From Carboxylicivirga sediminis (lineage in GTDB: Bacteria > Bacteroidota > Bacteroidia > Bacteroidales > Marinilabiliaceae): DNA of 64,000 nucleotides. The translations under genes were made by a program, and so were the position numbers. Shown piece after piece: positions 1-9,394 of the stretch (its first letter is position 1; the number at the start of each line of letters is the position of its first letter). The DNA lies in the NCBI RefSeq assembly GCF_018156225.1, contig NZ_JAGTAR010000014.1, positions 32,001 through 96,000 of the forward strand, in the 5' to 3' direction. A model generated the notes under the pieces. That model was given only the letters and a program-made list of their open reading frames with translations. It was not told where the DNA came from and did no database searches.

Positions 1-77
1 TGATAGTTGCCCAATAAAAAATCAACATTCTTGCTAGATTTGTGATCAGCAACTAAAAAACAGTAAAAATCATTTAT

Positions 78-2501
78 ATGTCTGTAGAAGGAAGTGAACT
101 CAGCTTCGCTGAGTTTAAGAAAGAAGTGATTACCGACTATAAGATAGCCTGTGTGAGCCGCAATATGAGTTTATTGGCTCGTAAGGAAGTGCTTGGAGGA
201 AAGGCAAAATTCGGAATTTTTGGCGATGGCAAAGAGATCCCCCAGATTGCTATGGCCAAACAATATAAAAATGGCGACTGGCGCTCGGGATATTACCGCG
301 ATCAGACTTTTGTGCTGGCGGCGGGTATGATTACACCCAAGGAGTTTTTTGCACAGTTATACGGAGAAACACGAACCGAATTAAACCCGGATAATGGGGG
401 ACGTTCGTTTAATAACCATTTTGGCACAAGGCTAATTGATGAGGATGGCAACTGGAAGAGCCAAACTGCTATGAAATGTACCTCGTCTGATATATCACCA
501 ACGGCCGGTCAAATGCCTCGTTTGGTAGGACTGGCCATGGCCTCAAAATTATACCGTAATAATCCGGCTCTCAAGCAATTTGATCAATTCAGTATCAATG
601 GTAATGAGGTGGCTTTTGGTACTATTGGTGATGCCAGTACATCCGAAGGACACTTTTTTGAAACGCTTAATGCGGCAAGCGTGCTGCAGATTCCAATGGC
701 TGTGTCTGTATGGGACGATGGCTATGGCATATCGGTTCCTAAAAAGATGCAAACAACCAAGGAAAGCATCAGCAAGGCATTGAAAGGCTTTGAGAAAGGA
801 CCAAAGGACCAAACCGGGATGCTTATTTATACGGCCAAAGGATGGGATTATGCAGGCTTATGTCAAATGTACGAGGAGGGTATTAAGCGATGCCGCGAAG
901 AGCATGTGCCCGTTTTGTTTCATGTGGAAGAGCTGACACAGCCTGTTGGCCATTCAACTAGTGGTTCGCATGAGCGCTATAAAACGCCCGAACGCCTGCA
1001 ATGGGAAAAAGAATATGATGGCCTGGTGCAAATGCGCCAGTGGGTGGTCAAAAGTAATCTGGCTACAGATGAAGAGCTGGATGGTATAGAGCAGGACGCG
1101 CTTACAGAAGTGAAAGCGGCTCAAAAGGAAGCCTTTAAAGAGCTAATGGACGCTTTTAAGGCGGAGAGAAAAGAGCTGTTGGATATCATTACACAGAAAA
1201 CTTGTATTTGTAGTGAGATAAAGCAGGATAAAATTGATGGTATTGTGGCTGGTTTGCAGTCCAGCCTTTCGCTTAACCGTAAAGAGATACTGAGTGCTGC
1301 CCGTAAGGTGTTGCGTCACTACTGCTCGGCCTGCGAAAAACCCAATAGCATGAAATCGCAGTTGAAAGCATGGGTGAAAAAGTACTTTGATGAAGGCCAC
1401 GAAAATTACAGTAAATGGCTATACAGTGAGGACGATTACTCAGCTCTTAAAGTAGCATCTGTTGCACCGGCATATGCTGATGATGCACCAAGTGTTCCGG
1501 GTCGCGAGATTCTGAGGGACAACTTTGACCACATCTTTGGAAATAACCCTAAAGTGGTAACCTTTGGTGAGGATACAGGATTTTTAGGTGGAGTGAATCA
1601 GACCCTGGAAGGTATGCAGGCTAAATACAGTGACTGGCGCGTGCGCGACACTGGTATTCGGGAGACAACCATATTGGGTAAGGGTATCGGATTAGCATTA
1701 CGCGGATTACGCCCCATTGCCGAAATTCAGTATTTCGATTACCTCTTGTATGCTTTGCAAACCATGAGTGACGATCTGGCAACCACTCGCTACCGTACTA
1801 AAAATGGGCAAAAAGCACCGTTGATTGTGCGTACCCGTGGGCACCGCCTCGAAGGTATCTGGCACAGCGGTTCTCCATTAAGCATGGTGATTAATTCTAT
1901 CCGCGGGGTTTATGTATGTGTGCCACGTGATATGACACGGGCAGCAGGCTTTTATAATACACTTCTGTCAGCCGATGATCCGGCACTGGTCATTGAACCG
2001 CTTAATGGTTATCGACTGCGCGAGAAGCAGCCGTCTAATATTGGAGAGTTCAAGGTGCCGCTGGGCGTGCCTGAAATCATTCACGAAGGAACTGATGTGA
2101 CTTTAGTGACCTATGGCTCATGTGTGCGTATTGCTGAGGATGCGGTAAGGCAACTGGCTGATATTGGTGTTTCTGTAGAGTTGGTTGATGTACAAACCTT
2201 ACTGCCTTTTGATGTTAATAAAGTCATTGCTGAATCCTTAAAGAAGACCAATCGTGTGGTTTTCTTCGACGAAGATGTACCAGGAGGGGCAACAGCTTAT
2301 ATGATGCATAAAGTGGTGGAAGAGCATGGTGGTTTTTATCACCTCGATGCAGCTCCTAAAACAGTAACGGCTAAAGATCATCGTCCGGCTTATGGTACAG
2401 ATGGTGATTACTTTAGTAATCCCAATGCAGAGGATGTTTACGAAGCTATTTATGCCCTTATGGCAGAAAGCGATCCCAAACGTTTCCCGGCTATTTATTA
2501 A
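78..2501 (+). CDS. 2-oxoacid dehydrogenase E1, alpha/beta fusion
   Basis: Thiamine-diphosphate-dependent E1 component that decarboxylates a 2-oxoacid (most likely branched-chain or pyruvate) and passes the acyl group to an E2 lipoyl protein. The E1-alpha half (about residues 10-360) shows the ThDP motif GDASTSEG beginning at G184, followed by the conserved Asn region and VSVWDDGYGIS. A helical, Lys/Glu-rich linker (360-470) leads into the E1-beta half (475-807, from GREILRDNF, with FGEDTG, IRETTILG and the C-terminal transketolase domain). In many bacteria these are two genes; here both are in one 807-residue chain. No E2 or E3 gene lies in the window. It stands alone with a strong terminator behind it. 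Substrate specificity cannot be read from the sequence. Confidence 0.93.
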   Translation: MSVEGSELSFAEFKKEVITDYKIACVSRNMSLLARKEVLGGKAKFGIFGDGKEIPQIAMAKQYKNGDWRSGYYRDQTFVLAAGMITPKEFFAQLYGETRTELNPDNGGRSFNNHFGTRLIDEDGNWKSQTAMKCTSSDISPTAGQMPRLVGLAMASKLYRNNPALKQFDQFSINGNEVAFGTIGDASTSEGHFFETLNAASVLQIPMAVSVWDDGYGISVPKKMQTTKESISKALKGFEKGPKDQTGMLIYTAKGWDYAGLCQMYEEGIKRCREEHVPVLFHVEELTQPVGHSTSGSHERYKTPERLQWEKEYDGLVQMRQWVVKSNLATDEELDGIEQDALTEVKAAQKEAFKELMDAFKAERKELLDIITQKTCICSEIKQDKIDGIVAGLQSSLSLNRKEILSAARKVLRHYCSACEKPNSMKSQLKAWVKKYFDEGHENYSKWLYSEDDYSALKVASVAPAYADDAPSVPGREILRDNFDHIFGNNPKVVTFGEDTGFLGGVNQTLEGMQAKYSDWRVRDTGIRETTILGKGIGLALRGLRPIAEIQYFDYLLYALQTMSDDLATTRYRTKNGQKAPLIVRTRGHRLEGIWHSGSPLSMVINSIRGVYVCVPRDMTRAAGFYNTLLSADDPALVIEPLNGYRLREKQPSNIGEFKVPLGVPEIIHEGTDVTLVTYGSCVRIAEDAVRQLADIGVSVELVDVQTLLPFDVNKVIAESLKKTNRVVFFDEDVPGGATAYMMHKVVEEHGGFYHLDAAPKTVTAKDHRPAYGTDGDYFSNPNAEDVYEAIYALMAESDPKRFPAIY

Positions 2502-2524
2502 AACAAATATAGTCTATCAGCTAA

Positions 2525-2568
2525 AAGCCTGGGCTTGATATAAGAATATATCGGCCCAGGCTTTTTTT
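2525..2568 (+). terminator. Intrinsic terminator after the E1 fusion gene
   Basis: Ten-base arms AAGCCTGGGC and GCCCAGGCTT enclose an inner GATATA/TATATC stem with an AGAA loop, followed by a run of T. It starts about 25 bases after the E1 stop codon. Confidence 0.9.
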
Positions 2569-2621
2569 ATTCGGTTTACCAGTCTTCTTAAGAAGTCAGA
2601 TAAGATAATATGTCTAAAACC

Positions 2622-4538
2622 CTATATCAGTTTTCCTTTTAAGCGAATAAATACAAATAGTATCCCTATCGCCAGCGCATAGGAGGCAATAACAGGAAAG
2701 CCAAAAGCTGAAGGCAGTGTTCCCATTATTAAGGCAATGCTGCCAACCACTAATGCGTAGGGCATTTGGGTTCGTACGTGGTGAATATGATGGCACGAAC
2801 AGGCCAGAGAACTCAATATGGTTGTATCCGAAATAGGCGAGCAATGATCACCTAATACCGAACCAGCCAGCACGCTGGATACAGCGTTGTAAAACAGTGG
2901 TAGTATCGCCTCAGTATCCAGGCCTGCTTCCAAACCTATTTTCCATATGGCAGGCAGTATCAATGGATAAATGATGGCCATAGTTCCCCAGCTGGAGCCA
3001 GTGCTAAACGCAATGGCGGCTGAAAATACAAAGGTGAGAGCCGGTATAAATTCAGGGCTGATATTAATGCTGGTTAACAAACCGGTGATAAACTCTGCCG
3101 TGTGCAGGTGTTCAGTCAGTAATGCCAGTGACCAGGCCAGTGACAGTATTAAAATGGCATGAAACATGGTTTTAAAACCATTGATTAAGCCTTCGATGCT
3201 TTCCTTGAGGTTTAGAATGCGTTGCGACGTGGTTAACAGCAATGCTGCAAATACGCCTGCCAATGACGACCATATGAGTGCATTGAATACATCGGCATCG
3301 CCAATGGTTGTGGAGAGTTTACTGGTAAAACTTAAGTGGTCATTTCCCCATATGGCCGGGTTCCATCCGGTATAAATGAGTCCGGCTATGGTGCCAGCTA
3401 CCACAATGAAAACCGGTATAACTGCATTAAACCAGCGGGGCTGAACATCCTCAGCTACTTCAAGCTCTTTCATTATCTGTGGCGAACGGCCCTTTTTCTC
3501 AGTTGATTCATGCGAGGCCATTTTTGCCTGTTTCTCGGCCTTCAGCATGGGACCAAAATCACGCCTTTGCCATATCAGCATGGGAACAAAGATGAGGGTT
3601 AGTATGGGGTAGAAAGAGTATTTTAATGATTGAAGAAAAACAGAATAGGCCGATGATGACAAGCCAACTTCGGCAATACCCTGTTGTATATAGCTTAGCT
3701 CAGCACCAATCCATGTGGTGATAAAAGCGATAGCTGCAATCGGTGCCGATGTGGAATCAACAATGTAAGCCAGTTTCTCGCGAGATATTTTCAGTTTGTC
3801 CGTCACGGGGCGCATTGTGTTACCTACCACCAACGTATTGGCGTAGTCGTCAAAAAATATCAGCATCCCCATGATGTAGGTGATAAACTGACCCGAGCGT
3901 CTGTTATTGGCATATTTTGATAGGATATTCACTATGCCTTTCATCCCGCCGTTGAGCGATATAAGTGTCACCATTCCGCCAATGAGCATACTAAAGATAA
4001 TGATCGATAAGTGCTCGTGGCTGAGCAGGGCATGCATCAGGTAAGTGTCAATAATGGCAAAGGCCCCTTTAAAAATAGCCACAAAAAAGCCAATGCCCGA
4101 GTATTTATAGATAACGGAGGTGCCTATTAGCAAGCCTATGAAAAGGGAAGAAAATACTTCTTTGGTGATTAGCGCCATAACAATAGCGATCAATGGGGGA
4201 AGAATAGATAACCAGAGAGGAATAGGCGTAATGCGCTTACTTTCAATCCTGCTTTGTTGTATTAATTGAACTTCTGCCGCTTCGGTAAAAGTATATTCAT
4301 GATACAGCCCCTCTTCATCAGACAGAATTTCACGTTTCACGCCGTCAATCATCAGGATGGGTTCCACAAAATCATCAGGATTGGCAGTCTGTATCCTTAT
4401 AACTGTGGGTACATGCTTCATTATAGCCGGTGGAAGTTCGAGGTATGATTTTGGAACATCCTCAGCTTTAATGAGCGATAAAGGCCCCAGCAATATAAAA
4501 GTGATTAACAAAAGTCGGTTTGCAACTAGCTTTAACAT
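2622..4538 (-). CDS. nhaC: NhaC-type Na+/H+ antiporter with N-terminal extracytoplasmic domain
   Basis: Inner-membrane antiporter of the NhaC family, 638 residues. Residues 1-25 look like a signal peptide or first membrane helix (LLLITFILLGPLSLIKA). Residues 26-105 form a soluble, beta-rich stretch. Hydrophobic helices begin at about 110 and continue to the C terminus, with family-like segments such as FFDDYANTLVVGNTMRPVTD, TSAPIAAIAFITTWIGAE and SSVLAGSVLGDHCSPISDTTI. Classical NhaC proteins are about 450-530 residues, so the leading soluble domain is extra. Monocistronic; divergent from the YqgE gene across 330 bases. Expected role is Na+ extrusion and pH homeostasis; the exact exchanged ions are not provable here. 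Confidence 0.88.
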   Translation of the reverse strand: MLKLVANRLLLITFILLGPLSLIKAEDVPKSYLELPPAIMKHVPTVIRIQTANPDDFVEPILMIDGVKREILSDEEGLYHEYTFTEAAEVQLIQQSRIESKRITPIPLWLSILPPLIAIVMALITKEVFSSLFIGLLIGTSVIYKYSGIGFFVAIFKGAFAIIDTYLMHALLSHEHLSIIIFSMLIGGMVTLISLNGGMKGIVNILSKYANNRRSGQFITYIMGMLIFFDDYANTLVVGNTMRPVTDKLKISREKLAYIVDSTSAPIAAIAFITTWIGAELSYIQQGIAEVGLSSSAYSVFLQSLKYSFYPILTLIFVPMLIWQRRDFGPMLKAEKQAKMASHESTEKKGRSPQIMKELEVAEDVQPRWFNAVIPVFIVVAGTIAGLIYTGWNPAIWGNDHLSFTSKLSTTIGDADVFNALIWSSLAGVFAALLLTTSQRILNLKESIEGLINGFKTMFHAILILSLAWSLALLTEHLHTAEFITGLLTSINISPEFIPALTFVFSAAIAFSTGSSWGTMAIIYPLILPAIWKIGLEAGLDTEAILPLFYNAVSSVLAGSVLGDHCSPISDTTILSSLACSCHHIHHVRTQMPYALVVGSIALIMGTLPSAFGFPVIASYALAIGILFVFIRLKGKLI

Positions 4539-4868
4539 CTTTGGAATTTTTAATTTAATAAAACTAAAAATTTGGGATCGGTAAGCTCAAAAGAATGAAA
4601 TACTTCGGCTTATGAATCTGCAAAAATACATTTAAATGCTTGTATTCTCCTAAGATATGTATTAAATTGATATCAATGTCAAGTAAATGAAGCGGTTATA
4701 TTTTTCCAACTTTTGGTAAACGGCCATATTTTATTGAGGAATGTTTCTTTTTTATCATGGGAGCTTCGATATAAAATAGTACATTTAAACAACCAGATTG
4801 ACCAAGAGAGATAGGGGAATCAAGTAAACCAACATTTGTGGTGGAGAATTAAAACAGAGTAAGGAAAG
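4539..4868. other. AT-rich divergent intergenic region
   Basis: 330 bases between the divergent starts of the NhaC-type antiporter and the YqgE-family gene. It presumably carries both promoters. I see no ORF, RNA gene, strong hairpin or repeat, and no unambiguous TAnnTTTG/-33 pair. Confidence 0.5.
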
Positions 4869-5462
4869 ATGAAAAGTTTGGATTTTGACATATTTAAGGC
4901 ACAAAAGCCAGGATTAAAACCTGCAAGAGGTCGGATATTAATAGCGGAACCATTTTTACAAGGTCCCTATTTTAGTCGCTCAATTGTTTTTTTAACCGAA
5001 CATAGTGAGGATGGAGCCGTAGGTTTTGTGTTGAATAAATCATCTGACCTGTACCCTGATGAAGTCATTGACGATCTCTTTAATTTTAAAGGTGAATTGT
5101 TTGTTGGTGGACCGGTTTCATCCAATACCCTCTACTTCATTCATACATTGGGCGATAAAGTGCCTAATGCAGTTAAAATAACCGATTCACTTTATTGGGG
5201 TGGTGATTTTGATGCGATTAAGAACCTGGTCAATACTGGTTTGGCTGACCATACCCAGGTGAAGTTTTTTGCAGGCTACTCAGGCTGGGCACCAGGTCAG
5301 CTTGAAGGAGAGATTGATGAAAACTCATGGATTGTGGCCGACGTGGATGATGAAATGATTATGAATGAGGATATTGATCATATTTGGACACATGCCATGG
5401 AAGGTCTTGGCGATGTGTTTAAAGCCTGGACTAACTTTCCTGAGAATCCTGCATATAATTAG
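4869..5462 (+). CDS. YqgE/AlgH family protein (DUF179)
   Basis: 197-residue cytoplasmic protein of the widespread YqgE/AlgH family. Typical family segments are GRILIAEPFLQGPYFSRSIV (residues about 21-40), GAVGFVLNKSS, FVGGPV and the Gly/Trp-rich FAGYSGWAPGQLEGEI near residue 135. The biochemical role of the family is not established; AlgH was linked to alginate regulation in Pseudomonas, which does not transfer to this organism. The last 32 bases overlap the convergent aminotransferase gene on the other strand, so the two transcripts share their 3' ends. Confidence 0.9.
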   Translation: MKSLDFDIFKAQKPGLKPARGRILIAEPFLQGPYFSRSIVFLTEHSEDGAVGFVLNKSSDLYPDEVIDDLFNFKGELFVGGPVSSNTLYFIHTLGDKVPNAVKITDSLYWGGDFDAIKNLVNTGLADHTQVKFFAGYSGWAPGQLEGEIDENSWIVADVDDEMIMNEDIDHIWTHAMEGLGDVFKAWTNFPENPAYN

Positions 5463-6309
5463 CAGCATCTTCATTTAACCATCGACAAATATCTTTGCTG
5501 AGCTTACAGAAATAGCGCTTTTGTTTTAAGCCTACTACCCATTGTATGCCTTGTATGGCATTGCTTAGAAATACTTCTTCGGCCTGTAAAAGGGTGTTAA
5601 GATCGGTGCCACTAACTTCATGTACACGTAGGTGGTTCTCTCTCAATAAACGAATAATTTGCTTACGCATAATGCCATCTACGCAGCCAGTTGAACGTAA
5701 AGGAGTAAATACCTCTTGGTTAATCACCCAAAACAGGTTAGAGGCTAATCCTTCAATGATGTGATGGTGTGAGTTGAGAATAAGCACATCATCTTTACCT
5801 TGTTCTTTCTTAAATAGTCCGGCCATTACAAACAACAGTGCGTTAGCTGTTTTATAATGGCTAAAATGGTTGATGGGTTTTTGTTCAGAGGTATACACAT
5901 CAATCAAAAGCCCTTTGTTGTTCAACTCATAGCCATTGCTTGTGAGTGGTGATACTTCAATCAGATAGTTCACCTTGTTGCCAGCTGGCGTATACAATCC
6001 GCCTTCTTCTCTGAAGATAGTCAGTCTGGCTCTTACATCCCCAAACAGACGGTTTTTTTGTATCAGGGTGCTAATTTCTGCTGCAAGGATGCCTGCTGGC
6101 GGTAAGCTTTTTACATCCATCTTTAACAGGCTCATCCCATTAAGCAGGCGCTGATAGTGATCGGTAAACCAAAGCGGGCGCTGATGCATGCAACGTATGG
6201 TTTCAAACAAAGCATCGCCATATCTGAAGGCCCGGTTCTCGGACCTTAGAACAGGCGTATCATTTAATAGTCTATGACCATTTAATACAATGTAGAATGG
6301 TTGCTGCAT
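5431..6309 (-). CDS. Class IV aminotransferase (PLP, fold type IV)
   Basis: PLP-dependent aminotransferase of the branched-chain aminotransferase / aminodeoxychorismate lyase superfamily, 292 residues. The PLP lysine is K153 in HYKTANALLF. The conserved glutamate and loop are in IIEGLASNLFWV (E186). The N terminus has FRYGDALFETIR, typical of the family. Which substrate it uses (branched-chain amino acid, D-amino acid or aminodeoxychorismate) is not decidable; the overall length and weak BCAT signature suit a PabC-like lyase about as well. Last gene of a tight minus-strand run with the phosphatase, rhomboid, holA and AMP nucleosidase genes: its start base overlaps the phosphatase stop codon. 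Confidence 0.85.
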   Translation of the reverse strand: MQQPFYIVLNGHRLLNDTPVLRSENRAFRYGDALFETIRCMHQRPLWFTDHYQRLLNGMSLLKMDVKSLPPAGILAAEISTLIQKNRLFGDVRARLTIFREEGGLYTPAGNKVNYLIEVSPLTSNGYELNNKGLLIDVYTSEQKPINHFSHYKTANALLFVMAGLFKKEQGKDDVLILNSHHHIIEGLASNLFWVINQEVFTPLRSTGCVDGIMRKQIIRLLRENHLRVHEVSGTDLNTLLQAEEVFLSNAIQGIQWVVGLKQKRYFCKLSKDICRWLNEDAANYMQDSQES

Positions 6310-6806
6310 TATTGCTTAATAATTGTTTGGCAGACTGGCATGATTGAGCTGTTTTTATCGATCAGGAAGCACTGCTTCAGGCCGGCTGCATTACCAGCTT
6401 CAATGTCTCGTTCCGAATCGCCTATCAGGTATGACTGGGTTTTGTCAATCTGGTGCTCTTCTATGGCCTGAATAATCATACCAGGTTGTGGTTTACGACA
6501 GTCACATAGTTCTACACTATCGTGATGCGGGCAATAGTAAATATCGGTAATGCGAATATCGTTATCAAACATCAACTGAAGGAAGTGACCGTGGACCATT
6601 TCGACGTCATCTTCGGTATATTTGCCTTTGGCAACACCTCCCTGGTTGGTGATGACAAACAGCTTGTAGCCTGCATTCTGCAATAGTTTTAGCCCTTCAA
6701 TAATACCTTTGTTTAGTTTGAAGTCCTTGACCTTGTATATGTAATAATGGCCTTCATCATTGTTGATAACACCATCTCTATCGATAAAAACTGCTTTTTG
6801 ACTCAT
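6309..6806 (-). CDS. gmhB: D-glycero-D-manno-heptose 1,7-bisphosphate 7-phosphatase (HAD-IIIA)
   Basis: HAD phosphatase that removes the 7-phosphate of heptose bisphosphate on the route to LPS heptose. With the ATG at 6806 it has 165 residues and begins MSQKAVFIDRDGVIND-like, with the HAD nucleophile pair D9/D11. The zinc-binding pattern CPHH...CDCRKPQPGM that distinguishes GmhB is present, as are VITNQGGVAKG and IGDSERDIEAG. A start 31 codons upstream (6899) is open but would overlap the rhomboid gene deeply and adds no family sequence, so I reject it. A histidinol-phosphate phosphatase-like role is the main alternative. Confidence 0.87.
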   Translation of the reverse strand: MSQKAVFIDRDGVINNDEGHYYIYKVKDFKLNKGIIEGLKLLQNAGYKLFVITNQGGVAKGKYTEDDVEMVHGHFLQLMFDNDIRITDIYYCPHHDSVELCDCRKPQPGMIIQAIEEHQIDKTQSYLIGDSERDIEAGNAAGLKQCFLIDKNSSIMPVCQTIIKQ

Positions 6807-6808
6807 AT

Positions 6809-7420
6809 TTAAAATATAGAAATTAATTCGTTGAAGAATCGGCTCAACAACGAAGGATTTAACAGGATTGGAAACACAAAGCCATATACGGCTCCCCAAA
6901 AATGCGCATCGTGGCCAATATTGTCTGTGTTTCGTTGCGACATTACCCTTGAATAAATTAAATAACCAATGCCGAGTAATATACCAGGAACTGGAATGAA
7001 ATAAAGGTAAATAATCCGGAATGGATCATACAGGATGCTGGCAAAAACAACTGCAGATACAGCGCCTGATGCGCCAATGGCGTTGTAATTATAGTTATCC
7101 TTCTCTTTTAAATAAGAATAGATACTGGAAACAACAATGGCAGAAAAAAAGAACAACAAAAAGACAATATTACTGTTACCTGGCAGACTGCGCATAAAAT
7201 AGAACAGCACGGCACGGCTGAATGACCATAAAACAAACATGTTGATGAGCAGGTGCATCCAGCTGCCATGGAAAAAACCATGACTAATCCATCGGAGATA
7301 TTCTTTTCGATGCTTAATTTGCCAGGCATTGAACTGGTATTTATAAATCAGTTCGGGCTGACTAAAGCCGGCAATACTGATTAAACAGATGACGATGATG
7401 ATAATAATTGCGATATTCAT
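6809..7420 (-). CDS. Rhomboid-family intramembrane serine protease
   Basis: 203-residue polytopic membrane protein. Rhomboid hallmarks are present: HGSWMHLLINM (H51, H56, N60), the catalytic serine S118 in GASG, and the catalytic histidine H173 in DAHFWGAVYGF, matching the AHxxGxxxG pattern. Roughly six membrane helices. It would cleave single-pass membrane substrates within the bilayer; the substrate is unknown. It sits two bases upstream of the GmhB-type start and 40 bases downstream of holA in an apparent operon. Confidence 0.88.
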   Translation of the reverse strand: MNIAIIIIIVICLISIAGFSQPELIYKYQFNAWQIKHRKEYLRWISHGFFHGSWMHLLINMFVLWSFSRAVLFYFMRSLPGNSNIVFLLFFFSAIVVSSIYSYLKEKDNYNYNAIGASGAVSAVVFASILYDPFRIIYLYFIPVPGILLGIGYLIYSRVMSQRNTDNIGHDAHFWGAVYGFVFPILLNPSLLSRFFNELISIF

Positions 7421-7460
7421 TCTAAATAGTTGTAGAACGTCATGAAAATATGACAGGCTC

Positions 7461-8462
7461 TTAGTTCATAATTTTAAAGATTAACTCTTTCAGCAGCTCG
7501 CCCGACTCTGTTGTGGCACTGCCAAAACCCTTCGATTTCATGTCGTACTCGCGAATAAGGCTGATGATTTGTACAACCTTACGCGCCGGATAGTGTCGCG
7601 CCCCGGTAGTGTAATCTGCCACAAAGAAAGGATTTATTTTCAGGGCAGCAGCCACGGCATTTTTCGATTTATCAGGCAGGTAATAATAGGCCAGTAGTTT
7701 TTGAAAATAGCCAAATAACGTAACTGTAGTCATTTGAATGGGGTAGGCCTTGGGGTTTTTGCCGAAAGCCAGTATTATTTTATTGGCCTTGGCGATGTCT
7801 TTATTCAGTACAGCCTTTTGTAGCTCAAAGTTGTTATAATCCTTACTGACCCCAATGTTCTTTTCGATGTGAGCTGAATTGATTTGGGTGATGTTGGCGC
7901 CTATTGCCAGTTCCAGCTTATCCAATTCGTGTGCAATTTTCGACAGGTCGCTGCCCAAAAACTCAGTCAGCAAAGCCGATGCTTTGGGCTCTATGGTTTT
8001 TCCTTTTGACTGCAGGTAAGTGCTGATCCACTGAGGCACTTGATTGTCGTATAGCTTCTTGGCTTCAAAGAGGATGCCGTTTTTAGCCACACTCTTATAA
8101 AACTTCTTGCGCTTGTCAAGTGTTTTGTAGCGATAGTTAATCACCAGAATGGTTGACATGAGCGGGTTATTGGCATACACCTCCAAGTCTTCAATTTTAG
8201 GAATATTCTGAGCTTCTTTTACTATAATCACCTGATGCTGCGACATCATAGGGAAGCGCCTTGCTGCATGGATAATATCCGTTGTATCGACATCTTTTCC
8301 ATAAAGAATGGCCTGATTAAAGCCCTTCTCTTCTTCAGTCAGTACGTTATTGGCAATATAGTTGGTTATCTCATCAATGAAATAGCCTTCATCGCCCATT
8401 AAAAAGTAAATAGGACGATAGGTTTTTTGTTTAAGTTCCTGTAATATCTGCTCAAAAGTCAT
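7461..8462 (-). CDS. holA: DNA polymerase III subunit delta
   Basis: Clamp-loader subunit that opens the beta clamp. The N-terminal domain starts MTFEQILQELKQKTYRPIYFLMGDEGYFID, the usual delta start in Bacteroidota; the GFNQAILYGKDVD and FPMMSQHQVIIVKEAQ segments follow, then the helical HolA C domain (PFFVADYTTGARHY). The ATG at 8462 is preferred to a TTG one codon earlier. 333 residues, normal for the family. It lies 12 bases after the AMP nucleosidase gene, and a divergent HsdR_N-like gene is close by, a neighbourhood common in this phylum. Confidence 0.93.
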   Translation of the reverse strand: MTFEQILQELKQKTYRPIYFLMGDEGYFIDEITNYIANNVLTEEEKGFNQAILYGKDVDTTDIIHAARRFPMMSQHQVIIVKEAQNIPKIEDLEVYANNPLMSTILVINYRYKTLDKRKKFYKSVAKNGILFEAKKLYDNQVPQWISTYLQSKGKTIEPKASALLTEFLGSDLSKIAHELDKLELAIGANITQINSAHIEKNIGVSKDYNNFELQKAVLNKDIAKANKIILAFGKNPKAYPIQMTTVTLFGYFQKLLAYYYLPDKSKNAVAAALKINPFFVADYTTGARHYPARKVVQIISLIREYDMKSKGFGSATTESGELLKELIFKIMN

Positions 8463-8474
8463 CAAACTGTTTTC

Positions 8475-9251
8475 TTAACTGTCAAATTTCAGGTGTTTTA
8501 CTGATTTGCCATTATTCATTATAGTAGACAGGGCTTTAATACCCAGTTGAATATGTTTCTCAACAAAATTCTCAGTAACTACCTTGTCGCTGGCCGTTGT
8601 TTTAACGCCAGTTGAAATCATTGGCTGATCAGATACCAATAATAGGGCACCTGTAGGTATATGATTATAAAAACCGACTGTAAAAATAGTTGCAGTTTCC
8701 ATATCGATTGCCATGGCGCGTGTTTTTTCCAAATACTTTTTAAAGCGCTCATCGTATTCCCATACCCGTTTGTTGGTGGTGAAAACAGTGCCGGTCCAAT
8801 AGTCCATTTCACTATCACGGATAGCACTTGATACCGCACGTTGCAGGCTAAAAGCAGGTAAGGCTGGTATTTCAGGTGGCAGATAATCGTCAGAAGTACC
8901 ATCGCTGCGTATGGCAGCAATAGGTAATACAAAATCGCCCAGCTCGTTCTTCTTTTTCAGTCCACCACATTTACCCAAAAACAACACGGCTTTAGGTGAG
9001 ATAGCACTCAACAGATCCATCATAGTAGCTGCATTGGGGCTTCCCATACCAAAGTTGATGATGGTGATGCCATTGGCACTGCAATTGGGCATACTTCCGT
9101 TGCGTCCGATAATTGGGGCATCGTACCATTCCGAAAACAGCTCAATGTAATGATTAAAATTAGTGAGCAGGATATATGGCGTAAATTCCTCCAGTTTTCT
9201 ACCGGTGTAGCGGGGTAGCCAATTGTCAACAATTTCTTTCTTGGTTTTCAT
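8475..9251 (-). CDS. amn: AMP nucleosidase
   Basis: Hydrolyses AMP to adenine and ribose 5-phosphate, in purine salvage and adenylate pool control. It is the short (258-residue) Bacteroidota form, built of the nucleoside-phosphorylase fold without the N-terminal regulatory domain of the E. coli enzyme. Supporting segments are ITIINFGMGSPNAATMMDLL, LFLGKCGGLKKKNELGDFVLP and the purine/ribose-binding AIDMETATIFTVGF. It starts the downstream operon with holA. A purine nucleoside or MTA phosphorylase role is the alternative, but the overall pattern fits AMN. Confidence 0.88.
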   Translation of the reverse strand: MKTKKEIVDNWLPRYTGRKLEEFTPYILLTNFNHYIELFSEWYDAPIIGRNGSMPNCSANGITIINFGMGSPNAATMMDLLSAISPKAVLFLGKCGGLKKKNELGDFVLPIAAIRSDGTSDDYLPPEIPALPAFSLQRAVSSAIRDSEMDYWTGTVFTTNKRVWEYDERFKKYLEKTRAMAIDMETATIFTVGFYNHIPTGALLLVSDQPMISTGVKTTASDKVVTENFVEKHIQLGIKALSTIMNNGKSVKHLKFDS

Positions 9252-9394
9252 CCGAAAAAATTTTTAAGGTTAAGTGCGGTAGCGGTTTCGCCTGGCACGA
9301 TGGGAATAAAGTGCGAGATGCTGAATTTTATTCTTCACGCTAAGGTAACTTTTTCTGTTGAATTTGATTTATTTTGTTGAAAAATTAGCCGTTC

